64,000 nt of DNA from an uncultured Pelagibacteraceae bacterium. Its GTDB lineage: Bacteria; Pseudomonadota; Alphaproteobacteria; Pelagibacterales; Pelagibacteraceae. Each line of letters starts with the position of its first letter. The first letter of the stretch is position 1. Made by a program: the position numbers and the translations under genes. The notes under the pieces were generated by a model. The model did not search any database. It had not been told where the DNA came from and saw only the letters and a program-made list of their open reading frames with translations. Where the stretch lies: positions 19,236-83,235 of the forward strand of contig CACKFV010000002.1 in assembly GCA_902599605.1 (NCBI GenBank), in the 5' to 3' direction. Positions 34,630 through 45,289 of the stretch are shown here, one piece after another.

Positions 34630-36823
34630 GTTTTTTTATTTTCTCTAATGTTCTCGTTATAAATCTTGGAGTTAAAGTTTTTATAGGATTAACTGTTGTT
34701 TTTAAATCATTTGGATAGCCTTTGATCTTAAAACTAACTCCAAAAACACCCTCACCTGCTTTTTTGCCAACAAGCAAATCCCCAATTACTGGAATTGAGC
34801 CTATGACCTTATTTACAGTTGTTGCAGGTACAAGAGTACCCCTTAGACTTACCAAATCATCTTTTTGAATATATCCATCCATCATTATAGAAATCGAAGG
34901 CCCTAAAGAATAGATTTCATCAATCGTCATAAGACCATCTTTATTATTAAAAATCATTTCGAATTCATTAAATCTTATACCTTCCCCGGTCAGTAGATCT
35001 GCGATACCTTGCAAAGAAGCAAGAGTAAGTAATTTTGTTAATGCTGGTACTTCTTTTAATTTAAAATCAAAAATTTTCAAATTTGAATTTGAGACTTTAT
35101 TTTTTTCAATAGAGTCAAACTTTAAATAACCACCCTCAAAACCTTTTATGAAATCATATTTTTTTACCAAAGGTTTTGCATTACCAGCAAATAAGTCTGT
35201 TATCTTTTCATTGTTTGAATTAGTTTTTATTGAAAGTTTTAAATCTTCTTTAGTTGTAAATTGTGAGGATAGAATTAAATCTTTAATTTGATTATTATTA
35301 ACGATCATATCTGCTTTGAAATTAGTTAAATAATCTTCATTTGTAATATAAATTGTGTCAAAGTTTATTGAAATTTTAGAGTTTAATTTTTCAAAGACAT
35401 CAAAAAAATTTCCGTCACTCTTTGAAAATAATATTCTATCAAGGGTTTTTGTTCCATCAAATATTTTGCTATTAATTGAATAATTACTTTTTTTTCTTTT
35501 AATATTCAATTGACTAATTTGATCATTGTTGTTTACGAGATCAATGTCAATTTGATCAATCCTTTTTAATTTTTTTTTTGAATTTAAATTGATATTTTTA
35601 ATTTGAATTAAATTTTTAGATTCAACGAAGTTTATTTTATTTAAAAAAACTGAATTATTCTTATTTACAATTCCTTCTACAATAAGATTACTTTTAACAT
35701 CTTTTTTTTTTGTATAGTTCAAAAGTTCAAGGTTTAATGCATTACTTTTAACCTCAAAGTCTGTTTTAAAAAAAATTTTATCTTTTTTCTTCTCAATTGA
35801 ATAACTAAGGCTATCTATATCTTCATTAATATTTAATTTACTATCTCCTGATATTTTATAATTTCCATTTTGATAATCTAAATTTACAACATTGTTTTCA
35901 AGTTTTACTCCATCTTTGTAACCTGGAAAAAATTCCTTAATGCTAGAGTTCGGGTATTCCAAGCTTTCTATATTAAATTTTGAATTTGCTTTTATATTTG
36001 AAAATTTAAACTTTTTACTTAATTCGAAAGAAAACTTATTATTTGAAGAAAATATAATTTTATCATTTTCAATACTCCCTAAATCAAGTTGGAATATTTT
36101 TGATATCGTTTTAAGATTAAGATCATTTTTTGATGTAGAAATATTACCGTTAAACAAAAAGGTGCTGTCTTTTTCTTTTATTCTAATTTCGTCTGATTTA
36201 AATTTTATATCCTGATAAAAGGATGAGGCATTGTAAATAACATAATCATTATTTTTTAAGATGAAACCAAATTTAATATTCTCAATAATATCTTTATTTA
36301 GTAACCTTAAATTAACATTTTCAAGATCACCATCTATTACATAATCTTTTAAGATGCTGCCGTCTTCAGAAAAATTTATCTTAGCTTCTATAGAAATATC
36401 TCCAGATTTCACCATCTTTTTCAAAATGAATAATTGAGGAGTATTTTGAAAGCCTCTGCCAAACTCAATTAAATCTTTAACCTTATTTTTTTTGGTAATA
36501 AATTTTAGATTTTCTATTTTTACATCTTGAGTAAAAATAGATAACAAAGGTAAAGCTGTGCTTATACTTTGTAACTCTATTTTGTTTTTTTTATAGAATA
36601 TGATTGGATTTTTTGTTTTAGCCTCTAATTTAAAACTTCCTATATCTAGAAAAATTTTAATCTTATTTAATTTAATATCGAAATCACTATCTCTCTGTGA
36701 GATTTTCTCATTGATAATTCCATTAAGCTTATTGGTATTTATTCCGTAAATGCTTAGATAAATACAAAACGAAATTATTAAGAAAATTATAATAAGTAAT
36801 ATTTGAGAAAGTTTTTTAAGCAT
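34619..36823 (-). CDS. AsmA/DUF3971-like envelope protein
   Basis: A 734-residue protein with one N-terminal membrane anchor (ILLIIIFLIISFCIYLS) and a long beta-rich periplasmic part. The C-terminal segment (SIPVIGDLLVGKKAGEGV then FGVSFKIKGYPND) matches the AsmA-like/YhdP-type C-terminal module. Proteins of this group are thought to bridge inner and outer membranes in lipid transport. It overlaps the prfB stop by 8 bases and probably belongs to its transcript. Function is inferred from the superfamily only. Confidence 0.78.
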   Translation of the reverse strand: MLKKLSQILLIIIFLIISFCIYLSIYGINTNKLNGIINEKISQRDSDFDIKLNKIKIFLDIGSFKLEAKTKNPIIFYKKNKIELQSISTALPLLSIFTQDVKIENLKFITKKNKVKDLIEFGRGFQNTPQLFILKKMVKSGDISIEAKINFSEDGSILKDYVIDGDLENVNLRLLNKDIIENIKFGFILKNNDYVIYNASSFYQDIKFKSDEIRIKEKDSTFLFNGNISTSKNDLNLKTISKIFQLDLGSIENDKIIFSSNNKFSFELSKKFKFSNIKANSKFNIESLEYPNSSIKEFFPGYKDGVKLENNVVNLDYQNGNYKISGDSKLNINEDIDSLSYSIEKKKDKIFFKTDFEVKSNALNLELLNYTKKKDVKSNLIVEGIVNKNNSVFLNKINFVESKNLIQIKNINLNSKKKLKRIDQIDIDLVNNNDQISQLNIKRKKSNYSINSKIFDGTKTLDRILFSKSDGNFFDVFEKLNSKISINFDTIYITNEDYLTNFKADMIVNNNQIKDLILSSQFTTKEDLKLSIKTNSNNEKITDLFAGNAKPLVKKYDFIKGFEGGYLKFDSIEKNKVSNSNLKIFDFKLKEVPALTKLLTLASLQGIADLLTGEGIRFNEFEMIFNNKDGLMTIDEIYSLGPSISIMMDGYIQKDDLVSLRGTLVPATTVNKVIGSIPVIGDLLVGKKAGEGVFGVSFKIKGYPNDLKTTVNPIKTLTPRFITRTLEKIKKPSQ

Positions 36824-37914
36824 CTAATTTAAATAGTGAGTTTTCTAAAAAGCTATCTATATCTCCGTCTAATATCTTTTGTGGATCACTTGATTCATGA
36901 CTAGTCCTATTGTCTTTAACTAATCGATATGGGTGCAAAACATATGATCTTATTTGATGACCCCACCCTATGTCTTTTTTAGAGTCCTGTTTATTTTCGT
37001 TTTCTTTTTCTCTCTTTTCAAGTTCAAAATTATATAATCGTGCTTTTAACATTTGCATACAAGTTTCTTTATTTTTATGCTGAGATCTCTCATTTTGACA
37101 CTGTACAACTATTTTGGTTGGAAGATGCGTAATTCTTACAGCGCTGTCAGTAGTATTTACGTGCTGTCCACCAGCTCCACTGGATCTGTATGTATCAATT
37201 CTTAGGTCTTTTTCTAAAATTTCAACATCTATATTCTCATCAACTACAGGGTAAACCCAAACACTTGCAAAACTTGTGTGCCGTCTGGCACCAGAGTCAA
37301 AAGGAGAAATTCTTACCAATCTATGAATTCCAGACTCTGTTTTGAGCCATCCAAAAACATAATCACCAGATATTTTTATAGTTGATGATTTTAGACCTGC
37401 TTCATCACCTCTATGTTCACTAATTATATGGTTTTTAAATTCTTTTGACTGAGCCCATTTCATATACATTCTTCTAAGCATCTCTGCCCAGTCTTGACTT
37501 TCTGTCCCACCAGCACCAGCATGAATTTCTAAAAAACAATCATTACTATCAGTTTCTTTTGAGAGAAAACATTTAATTTCATTTTTCTTAACAGTATTTT
37601 TAAGATTTTTAACATTTTCTAAGGTTTCTTGAATCAAGTTTTTATTATTTTCCTCCAAGGCTAAATTATAAAATTCTTCTAACTCTTTTAGATATTTCGT
37701 AGTTTCCGTGTAAGAATTAATTAAAGTTTCATGAAATTTTTTTTCTTTAAGGATTTTTTGAGCTTCAGATTTATTTTTCCAGAAATTTTCTGATAAAATT
37801 AGTTTATTATACTTATCTAATTTTTTTTCAAAGTCGTGCTTTTCAAAGATACTCCTTAATTCTTTGATTAACTTTATTGACTTCAGTTACGTTTTGAAAA
37901 AATTCTTCACTCAT
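36816..37914 (-). CDS. prfB: Peptide chain release factor 2 (with programmed +1 frameshift)
   Basis: RF2 ends translation at UGA and UAA. The gene starts at ATG 37914 (MSEEFFQNVTEVNKVNQRIK). After 23 codons it meets an in-frame TGA at 37845-37843 within TATCTTTGA, preceded by an internal Shine-Dalgarno-like AAGGAG. A +1 shift at CTT continues into EKHDFEKKLDKYNKLILSEN, the usual RF2 domain 1. The product would be 365 residues, like E. coli RF2. The SPF recognition tripeptide (RISPFDSGARRH) and the GGQ motif (SGAGGQHVNTTDSA) are present. The start overlaps the PBP stop (TAATG). Confidence 0.95.
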
Positions 37915-40256
37915 TAGTAGAATCTTAATATATTATTATTGTTAAATCTATTATTAATTTTTTTTGAAATATTTGTTTTTTCAAGATCTTTGTCAGTTTT
38001 AAAGGACTCTATTAAAGTTTTCTTAGAGGCAAAGCTTACTTTTTTTCCAGTTTTAGAATCAACAACCATCATGGTAATGTTTTCAGGTACTTTAAATGGT
38101 CTCGTATTTTCTTTTTTTAAAGCTGATTTAATAAAACTTTTAAATATTGGCATTGCTGTTTTAGCCCCAGTTTCGAATTTTCCAAGTGATTTTGGTTCAT
38201 CGTATCCAACATAAACACCTATTACTAAATCTGACGTAAAACCTATAAACCAGGTGTCTGTATTTTTGTTTGTTGTTCCAGTTTTTCCAGCAAGATCCAT
38301 TTTTAAATCTCTTAACTTTTTTGCTGTACCGGTTTTAGTTGCTCCCTCTAAAATTGAGGTAATTTGATAGGCAGTCTGAGGTGAGAAGATTTGCTTGGAG
38401 TCATCTTTAATTTCAGGCACATCATTGCTCTGTATAGATACATCTTCACAATTTTTACATTTTCTCATCTCAGTTTTATATATTGTGTTTCCTTCACTAT
38501 CTTGAATTCTATCTATAAGTTTTGGTTCTATTAATTTCCCACCATTTACAAATGAGCAATATGCACTTGTTAATTTCAGTAAAGTAGTCTCGGCAGATCC
38601 TAAGGAAATTGAAAGCAATTCATCTGGATTTTCATATATTCCAAGTTCTCTAGAAATTTTAGTTATTTTTTTTAAACCTAAGTCCTGAGAAATTCTTACG
38701 GTCATAAGATTTCTTGATTTTTCAAGACCCATCCTCAATGTTGATGGTCCATAGAATTTTTTACCATAATTTTCAGGTTTCCACATTTTTAAATCTGTAC
38801 CTTGAGCTAAAACTAAAGGTGCATCCAAAACTAATGTTGAGGGAGAATAGCCATTTTCTAAGGCAGCAGCATAAACAAAAGGTTTGAACGCAGATCCTGG
38901 TTGTCTTTTCGCTTGTGTTGCTCTATTAAATTCACTTTGATTAAAACTAAAGCCGCCACTCAGAGCTAAAACTCTTCCATTGTAAGGGTCCATTACCACG
39001 ATTGCTCCATTTGCATTAGGAAGTTGTTTTAAAATGTACTCATTAGACCCGTCTTTTTTTTTTACATAAATAATATCCCCTTCTTTAAAAGAGGTATTTT
39101 TTTTTCTTGTCCATTTAATATTTTCGTTAGTAATATAACCAATATCTTCATCTGAAGTTACTATTTCAAAGTTTGAAATACCAATTTTTGTAACTCTTGC
39201 AATCTTCCAATTAAGAGATTTTTCAAGTTTTTTTAATTTTATCTTGCTGGGCCAATCTTTTATACTAAGGTTTATATTTTGAAGTGGTCCCCTCCATCCT
39301 GTTCTTCTATCATATTTTTCTATCCCCTCACGTAATGAAGATGTTGCTAATTTTTGAAGTTCTAGATTAAGAGGTGTTTTGATATTTAATCCTTCTTTAT
39401 AAACCTTGTCATAGCCTAATTGTTTAATTGTATTTTTTCGAATTTCCTCAACATAATATCTAGAGTCCTCTAAAAAAACCTTCTCTCTTTTCTTTAATTT
39501 AATCTCAGAACTTTTTAATTCTTCATACTTTTTTTTATTTATATAATCATTCTCAAGCAAATTTTTTAAAACTAAATCTCTTCTAAATTTTGCAAGCTTT
39601 TTATCTTTGTAAGGATTATATCTGCTTGGTGCTTTTGGTAAAGCAGCTAATAAAGCTGCCTCTACATATTGAAGTTCATCCACTGACTTATCAAAATACT
39701 CTAGGCTTGCAGATGCAACACCATAAGTTCCTTGACCTAAATAAATTTGATTTAGATAAAGTTCAAGAATTCTTTCTTTGCTTAAACTTCTTTCTATTCT
39801 AAATGCCAATATGGCTTCTTTAAGTTTTCTGTTTAAACTAACTTCATTAGTTAATAAAAAATTTTTTGCTAATTGTTGGGTAATTGTCGAGGCGCCCTCT
39901 AGTCTTCTGGAGTTTATAATATTTGAGAAATTTTTAATCACCGCTCTAAGAACGCCCTTTGCGTCAACACCAGGATGATCAAAGAAATTTTTATCCTCCG
40001 CTGAAAGAAATGCATTTATAACTTTAGGCGGAATTGAATTATAAGGAATAAAAATTCTTTTTTCTGATGAAAAATCTTGAATGAGATCACCATCACCTGA
40101 ATAAACTTTGCTAGAGACTGGTGCTTTATAATTTTTTAAAAACTTATAATCAGGTAAATCATTAGAAAAACCCCATAATATTGAAATGGTTGCAATCAAC
40201 AATAGTAAAATTGAAGACAAAAAAATTATCAATATTTTTTTAAAATACTTACTCAT
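37914..40256 (-). CDS. mrcA: Class A penicillin-binding protein (PBP1a)
   Basis: A 780-residue bifunctional peptidoglycan synthase. One N-terminal anchor (ILIIFLSSILLLLIATISIL) is followed by the GT51 transglycosylase (AEDKNFFDHPGVD, GASTITQQLAKNF, LELYLNQIYLGQGTYGV). An OB-like insert follows, and then the transpeptidase with SxxK in RQPGSAFKPFVYA, SRN in LEKSRNLMTVR, and KTGTTNKNTD. It is the first gene of the mrcA-prfB-AsmA run. Confidence 0.95.
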   Translation of the reverse strand: MSKYFKKILIIFLSSILLLLIATISILWGFSNDLPDYKFLKNYKAPVSSKVYSGDGDLIQDFSSEKRIFIPYNSIPPKVINAFLSAEDKNFFDHPGVDAKGVLRAVIKNFSNIINSRRLEGASTITQQLAKNFLLTNEVSLNRKLKEAILAFRIERSLSKERILELYLNQIYLGQGTYGVASASLEYFDKSVDELQYVEAALLAALPKAPSRYNPYKDKKLAKFRRDLVLKNLLENDYINKKKYEELKSSEIKLKKREKVFLEDSRYYVEEIRKNTIKQLGYDKVYKEGLNIKTPLNLELQKLATSSLREGIEKYDRRTGWRGPLQNINLSIKDWPSKIKLKKLEKSLNWKIARVTKIGISNFEIVTSDEDIGYITNENIKWTRKKNTSFKEGDIIYVKKKDGSNEYILKQLPNANGAIVVMDPYNGRVLALSGGFSFNQSEFNRATQAKRQPGSAFKPFVYAAALENGYSPSTLVLDAPLVLAQGTDLKMWKPENYGKKFYGPSTLRMGLEKSRNLMTVRISQDLGLKKITKISRELGIYENPDELLSISLGSAETTLLKLTSAYCSFVNGGKLIEPKLIDRIQDSEGNTIYKTEMRKCKNCEDVSIQSNDVPEIKDDSKQIFSPQTAYQITSILEGATKTGTAKKLRDLKMDLAGKTGTTNKNTDTWFIGFTSDLVIGVYVGYDEPKSLGKFETGAKTAMPIFKSFIKSALKKENTRPFKVPENITMMVVDSKTGKKVSFASKKTLIESFKTDKDLEKTNISKKINNRFNNNNILRFY

Positions 40257-40337
40257 TTTAGTTTCATTTAATTCATGAATTTGTTAAAGATAAGGCATCT
40301 GAATTTAAAATAAAATGAAAAACTTAACCCTAATATT

Positions 40338-42101
40338 ATGGAAAAAAATTTATACATTGATGCTTCGCATCCAGATGAAACACGTGTTGTTCTTAAAGAA
40401 AACGGAAATATTGAAGACTACGAATATGAAGGTATAAAAAATACTCTCATAAAAAACAATATTTATTTAGGAAAAGTAAGTAGGATAGAACCATCTCTTC
40501 AAGCTGCGTTTGTTGATTTTGGAAGAGAAAGACATGGATTTTTATCTTTTAACGACATTCAGTCTGATTATTACCAGATACCTACAAATGATTTAGAAAA
40601 AATAAAAGAGGAAGAAAAAAAAGTAAGAGAAGAATTAGCCAAACAAAGTGAAGAAGATGAAATTGATAATGAAAAAAGTGATAATGATGCTGTTGAAAAA
40701 AAACCAGAGGAAGAAAATCAAAATGAGGGAAATATAAAATTAAGTAGAGCTCCTTCCAAAAGATATAAAATTCAAGAAGTTATAAAACCAAATCAAGTTA
40801 TATTAGTTCAAGTATTGAAAGATGAGAGGGGTTTAAAAGGTGCAGCACTTTCAACTTTTATATCTATCGCAGGCAAATATATAGTTTTAATGCCAAACAC
40901 TCCAAAAGGTGGAGGTATTTCAAGGAAAATTTTTAACTCCGGTGAAAGGAAAAAAATAAGGTTAATTCTTAATGAAATAACTATTCCAAAAGAAATGGGA
41001 TTGATCGTAAGAACTGCTGGATCAAACAAAAGTAAGAATGATATCAATTATGATCTTCAAAGTTTAATAAAGTCATGGGAAACAATTAAAGAAAACGCAA
41101 TGAACTCTATCGCACCGAAATTAATCCACCAAGAAAGTGATATTATTAAGAGAACTTTAAGAGATATATACGATGATGAAACTCAAAATATAATTGTAGA
41201 TGGTAACGAAGGGTATCAAAAAGCAAAAAATTTTATGAAAATTTTAATGCCCAGTCATGTAAAAAAAATTAAAAAATATAGAGACAAAGTCCCATTATTT
41301 ATAAAGGAAAACATTGAGAACAAATTAAATGATATTTACGACACACAAGTTAAATTGTCTTCTGGAGGATATTTAGTTATCAATCCCACAGAAGCCCTAG
41401 TTTCAATAGATGTCAACTCTGGAAGATCAATTAAACAAAAAAATGTCGAAAGCACAGCTCTTGATACAAATCTTGAGGCAGCAGAAGAAATTGCAAGACA
41501 AATAAAAATAAGAGACCTATCTGGACTTATCATTATTGACTTTATAGACATGATGAGCTTTGGTAATCGAAGACAAGTTGAAAGAAGATTAAAGGAAAGG
41601 TGCAGAAAAGATAGAGCAAGAATTCAAATTGGAAGAATTAGTAGCTTTGGGTTGCTAGAAATGTCACGTCAAAGATTAAGAGAAAGTAGTGTTCAGTGGA
41701 ATATATCATTAACAAACGAGTCATTTGCTCAAAAAGTTATGAAAACTGTTGAGATTAATGCTATTAAGAATAAATCAAAATTAGTTCAAATCACAGTGCC
41801 TGAAAAAATTAAAAATTTTCTCAAAGACAATTTTAAAGAAGATATACTCTATATTGAGAAAAAAAATAAAATTAAGTTAACTTTTGTGGGGGATTTATCC
41901 CTTTTAGTTCCTGAGTATAAAATCGAATTTTTTAACAAAAGCAAAAAAGTTTTAGAGAAGCTTGAAAATACAGTAGAGCTTAAAAAAATTACAGTTGAAA
42001 ATAAAATTGAAAAGAATTTAAAAAGCAAGCCAAAATTTAAATCGAAAGGCTATAAAAAGAAAAAATTTTACAGAAAAAATAAAAGTAAAAGGCCTAGATA
42101 A
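40338..42101 (+). CDS. rne: RNase E/G-family ribonuclease without a zinc link
   Basis: A 587-residue endoribonuclease for mRNA turnover and rRNA/tRNA processing. The S1 domain ([27 protein letters not shown]) carries a 70-residue acidic insertion at about 95-150. The catalytic aspartates are visible in [11 protein letters not shown] and [15 protein letters not shown]. After [12 protein letters not shown] the sequence runs [13 protein letters not shown], where family members normally have a CPxC zinc-link motif; it is absent. The C-terminus is a short lysine-rich tail, with no long degradosome scaffold. It converges with thiG. Confidence 0.92.
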   Translation: MEKNLYIDASHPDETRVVLKENGNIEDYEYEGIKNTLIKNNIYLGKVSRIEPSLQAAFVDFGRERHGFLSFNDIQSDYYQIPTNDLEKIKEEEKKVREELAKQSEEDEIDNEKSDNDAVEKKPEEENQNEGNIKLSRAPSKRYKIQEVIKPNQVILVQVLKDERGLKGAALSTFISIAGKYIVLMPNTPKGGGISRKIFNSGERKKIRLILNEITIPKEMGLIVRTAGSNKSKNDINYDLQSLIKSWETIKENAMNSIAPKLIHQESDIIKRTLRDIYDDETQNIIVDGNEGYQKAKNFMKILMPSHVKKIKKYRDKVPLFIKENIENKLNDIYDTQVKLSSGGYLVINPTEALVSIDVNSGRSIKQKNVESTALDTNLEAAEEIARQIKIRDLSGLIIIDFIDMMSFGNRRQVERRLKERCRKDRARIQIGRISSFGLLEMSRQRLRESSVQWNISLTNESFAQKVMKTVEINAIKNKSKLVQITVPEKIKNFLKDNFKEDILYIEKKNKIKLTFVGDLSLLVPEYKIEFFNKSKKVLEKLENTVELKKITVENKIEKNLKSKPKFKSKGYKKKKFYRKNKSKRPR

Positions 42102-42864
42102 TACCTTTATTAGTTGTTGAAGGAGATCCATGTAATGTTTTTGAAATTCTTCCAGATACAAATGACTTTCTTCCAGCAATAACTGCAAACTTCATGGCTT
42201 CAGCCATTTCAAATGGTTTCTTTGCTTTAGCAATAGCTGTATTTATCAAAACCCCATCACAACCTAATTCCATTGCAATAGTAGCATCGGAGGCTTGACC
42301 AATACCAGCATCAATAATAACAGGTAGTTTAGTCTGATTTCTTATTATTTTTATATTTGTGTAATTTTGAATTCCTAATCCGGATCCTATAGGTGCTGCT
42401 AATGGCATAATCGCAACTGCACCTGAATCTTCTAAACGTTTTGCCATCAGTGGATCATCACTACAGTAAACCATAACTTTAAATCCTTCTTTTGATAAAG
42501 TTTCTGTTGATCTCAAAGTTTCAATCATATCTGGAAATAAATTTTTTTTATCACCTAAAACTTCAAGTTTTACTAATTTCCAGCCCCCTATTTCTCTTGC
42601 TAATCGCAAGGTCCTTAGTGCATCTTCTGATGTAAAACATCCAGCTGTGTTTGGAAGATAAGTTATCTTTTTGGGATCAATATAATCCATCAATAAAGGT
42701 TTATTTTTATCAACTATATTTACTCTTCTAACTGCTACAGTAACTATTTCGGCACCTGAATATTTAATTGCTTTTGCGCATTCTGAAAAATTTTTATATT
42801 TTCCAGTACCAACAATTAATCTAGACTTAAATTTTTTACTAGCAATTTTTAAAAAATCTTTCAC
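42094..42864 (-). CDS. thiG: Thiazole synthase ThiG
   Basis: A 256-residue TIM-barrel enzyme that forms the thiazole moiety of thiamine from dehydroglycine (or imine), 1-deoxyxylulose 5-phosphate and ThiS thiocarboxylate. Recognisable parts are [18 protein letters not shown], the Schiff-base lysine in [14 protein letters not shown], and [20 protein letters not shown]. It abuts thiS (one-base overlap), giving a sulfur-carrier pair. Confidence 0.95.
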   Translation of the reverse strand: MKDFLKIASKKFKSRLIVGTGKYKNFSECAKAIKYSGAEIVTVAVRRVNIVDKNKPLLMDYIDPKKITYLPNTAGCFTSEDALRTLRLAREIGGWKLVKLEVLGDKKNLFPDMIETLRSTETLSKEGFKVMVYCSDDPLMAKRLEDSGAVAIMPLAAPIGSGLGIQNYTNIKIIRNQTKLPVIIDAGIGQASDATIAMELGCDGVLINTAIAKAKKPFEMAEAMKFAVIAGRKSFVSGRISKTLHGSPSTTNKGII

Positions 42865-43082
42865 TACCCCCCTCCAATAAAATGCACTATTTCAATCTTA
42901 TCTTTATTCTTTAAATATAAATTTTTTATTGTTTTCTTATTTATTATTTCTTTATTCAATTCAATGGCGACTTTATCTGTTGATAATTTTAAAGACCTCA
43001 TTAAATCATAAACTGATGTTGTCTTTTGTAAAGATCTCGACTTTCCGTTCAAAATAATTTTGATTTTTTTGGTTTTTTTCAT
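42864..43082 (-). CDS. thiS: Sulfur carrier protein ThiS
   Basis: A 72-residue ubiquitin-like carrier ending in the obligatory glycines (VHFIGGG). The start [18 protein letters not shown] and [12 protein letters not shown] are typical. It carries the sulfur for thiazole formation by ThiG, the next gene. ThiF and other thiamine genes are not in the window. Confidence 0.9.
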   Translation of the reverse strand: MKKTKKIKIILNGKSRSLQKTTSVYDLMRSLKLSTDKVAIELNKEIINKKTIKNLYLKNKDKIEIVHFIGGG

Positions 43083-43094
43083 TATGTATAACTT

Positions 43095-43541
43095 ATGAGT
43101 TTAAATATACTTTTTCTAAATGGTCCAAATCTTAATCTATTAGGTCAAAGAGAACAATCACAATATGGTTCTATAACTTATGAAGAATTAAAAAAAAAAT
43201 GCGAAGAAAAATGTAAAGAACTTAATCTTAAAGTTGAATTTATTCAATCGAATGTCGAAGGTGAAATGGTATCTATAATACAATCAGCAAATGAAAAATT
43301 TGAGGGGATAATCATAAATGCTGCCGCATTTACTCATACATCTGTAGCTATCAGAGATGCATTAGAAATTTATAAAAAAAAGAAAATAGAGGTCCATATT
43401 TCAAATATTTACAAAAGGGAGGAATTTAGACAAAAATCACTAATAAGTGATGTAGTAAATGGTGGGATTTTTGGTCTTGGAAGTGAAGGATATATTTTAG
43501 CCATAATAGCAATGCATAAACTCTTAAAAAATGAAAATTAA
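43095..43541 (+). CDS. aroQ: 3-dehydroquinate dehydratase, type II
   Basis: A 148-residue shikimate-pathway enzyme. LNGPNLNLLGQREQSQYG carries the catalytic arginine and tyrosine; IINAAAFTHTSVAIRDAL and the conserved EVHISNIYKREEFRQKS complete the active site. Its end overlaps accB by 11 bases, the usual aroQ-accB-accC order in alphaproteobacteria. Confidence 0.95.
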   Translation: MSLNILFLNGPNLNLLGQREQSQYGSITYEELKKKCEEKCKELNLKVEFIQSNVEGEMVSIIQSANEKFEGIIINAAAFTHTSVAIRDALEIYKKKKIEVHISNIYKREEFRQKSLISDVVNGGIFGLGSEGYILAIIAMHKLLKNEN

Positions 43542-43947
43542 TAAAAAATTGATTAAAGAGCTAGTTGATAACTTAGAGGAATTTAAGCTTACTGAACTTG
43601 AATACTCTGAAAAAGATATAAAGATAAAAGTTTCTAGGAAGACCAAAATAAGTCAAAACATATTGCCAGAAGTTACAATAGAAAAAAATAATAAAAAAAT
43701 AGAGACTATAATTGGAACTGAGATAAAATCTCCAATTATAGGAACAGCTTATTTAGCGCCTGAACCAGGAGCAAAAAAATTTGTAGAAACTGGAAAAAAA
43801 ATTAAAAAAGGCGATACTGTCATGATAGTTGAAGCTATGAAAACGATGAACCATGTCCCTTCCCCTAAAGATGGTGTTGTTAAGAGCGTAAATGTTGAAG
43901 ACGGTCAACCTGTCGAATATGGTCAGACTCTAGTGATAATCGATTGA
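43531..43947 (+). CDS. accB: Biotin carboxyl carrier protein of acetyl-CoA carboxylase
   Basis: A 138-residue BCCP. The biotinylated lysine is in VEAMKTMNHVPSP (EAMKTM in place of the usual EAMKMM). The biotinyl domain runs from IKSPIIGTAYLAPEPG to the end, preceded by a charged linker. It carries carboxybiotin to the carboxyltransferase during fatty-acid synthesis. It is co-transcribed with accC, 4 bases away. Confidence 0.95.
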   Translation: MKINKKLIKELVDNLEEFKLTELEYSEKDIKIKVSRKTKISQNILPEVTIEKNNKKIETIIGTEIKSPIIGTAYLAPEPGAKKFVETGKKIKKGDTVMIVEAMKTMNHVPSPKDGVVKSVNVEDGQPVEYGQTLVIID

Positions 43948-43951
43948 AAAG

Positions 43952-45289
43952 ATGTTCAAAAAAATTTTAATAGCTAATAGAGGTGAAATAGCTGTTAGAA
44001 TTATCAGAGCATGTAAAGAGTGGGGAATACAAACAGTTGCTATACATTCAGATGTAGATAAAGAAAGTATGCATGTTAAATTAGCTGATGAAAGTGTTTG
44101 TGTTGGTTCACATCAACCTGCAAACAGTTATTTAAACATTCCAGCAATATTATCTGCAATAGAAATAACTAATTCCGAAGCAGTTCATCCAGGTTATGGA
44201 TTTTTATCAGAAAATTTTAATTTTGCTAGTATGCTTGAAGAAAACAACATAAAATTTATTGGGCCTTCTTCAAAACTTATTAAAATGATGGGCGATAAAA
44301 TCGAAGCAAAGAAAATTGCAAAAAAATATGGTTTACCTGTTATTGAGGGTTCTGAAGGTGGTATTTCAGATTTAGAAAGTGGTAAAAAATTAGCCAAAGA
44401 AATTGGTTTTCCAATCCTAATAAAAGCTGCTGGTGGAGGTGGCGGTAAAGGAATGAAGATTGTTAGGTCTGAAAAAGAATTTGATAACTTATTTTTGACA
44501 GCTAAATCAGAAGCAAAAAAGTTTTTTGCAAATGACGAAGTGTATATTGAAAAATTTTTTCAAAATCCACGTCACATTGAAGTTCAAGTGCTCTCAGGAA
44601 AAAATCATACAGTTCATTTGCATGAAAGAGATTGCTCTGTTCAAAGACGACATCAAAAATTAATTGAGGAAACACCAAGTCCTGTTTTAACTGATGAAAT
44701 TCGTAAAGACCTCTTTGATAGGACTGTTAATATGGTATCTAAAATTGGTTACGAAGGAGCTGGAACGGTAGAGTTTATTTATGAAGATGGTAAATTTTAT
44801 TTTTTGGAAATGAATACGCGGGTTCAAGTTGAGCATCCTGTGACTGAAATGGTCACTGGAATAGATATTATTAAAGAACAAATATGGATTGCATATACAG
44901 GAAATACTGCCTTAGAACAGTCTGACATCAACCCGAGAGGTCATGCTATTGAGTGTAGAATAAACGCAGAAGACCCGAGTAGAAATTTTCAGCCTTCACC
45001 CGGATTAATTGGAATGTGTCATCAACCATCTGGGTTTAGAACAAGAGTAGATAGTTCAATTTACCAAGGTTTTAAAGTAACACCCTATTATGATAGTATG
45101 GTATGTAAGCTGATATGCCATGGAAGAAACAGAACAGAGGCAATACAGCGAACCTTAAGATCCTTAGATGAATTTGTCATAGAGGGAATTACAACAACAA
45201 TAAAATTACACAAAAAACTTTTAAATCACGAAAAATTTATTCAGTCAAAATTTAATGTAACTTGGCTGGACAACGAAAAAATTGTTTAA
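43952..45289 (+). CDS. accC: Biotin carboxylase of acetyl-CoA carboxylase
   Basis: A 445-residue ATP-grasp enzyme that carboxylates biotin on AccB. ILIANRGEIAVRIIRAC, HPGYGFLSEN, the glycine-rich loop AAGGGGGKGMKIV, and the active-site EMNTRVQVEHPVTEM are all present. It is directly downstream of accB, and its stop overlaps the converging DUF2155 gene by 4 bases. Confidence 0.97.
   Translation: MFKKILIANRGEIAVRIIRACKEWGIQTVAIHSDVDKESMHVKLADESVCVGSHQPANSYLNIPAILSAIEITNSEAVHPGYGFLSENFNFASMLEENNIKFIGPSSKLIKMMGDKIEAKKIAKKYGLPVIEGSEGGISDLESGKKLAKEIGFPILIKAAGGGGGKGMKIVRSEKEFDNLFLTAKSEAKKFFANDEVYIEKFFQNPRHIEVQVLSGKNHTVHLHERDCSVQRRHQKLIEETPSPVLTDEIRKDLFDRTVNMVSKIGYEGAGTVEFIYEDGKFYFLEMNTRVQVEHPVTEMVTGIDIIKEQIWIAYTGNTALEQSDINPRGHAIECRINAEDPSRNFQPSPGLIGMCHQPSGFRTRVDSSIYQGFKVTPYYDSMVCKLICHGRNRTEAIQRTLRSLDEFVIEGITTTIKLHKKLLNHEKFIQSKFNVTWLDNEKIV

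Noticed and set aside
37659-37914. Non-coding gap between prfB and the PBP gene
   Set aside because: It contains the RF2 N-terminal domain across the programmed frameshift, so it is coding.
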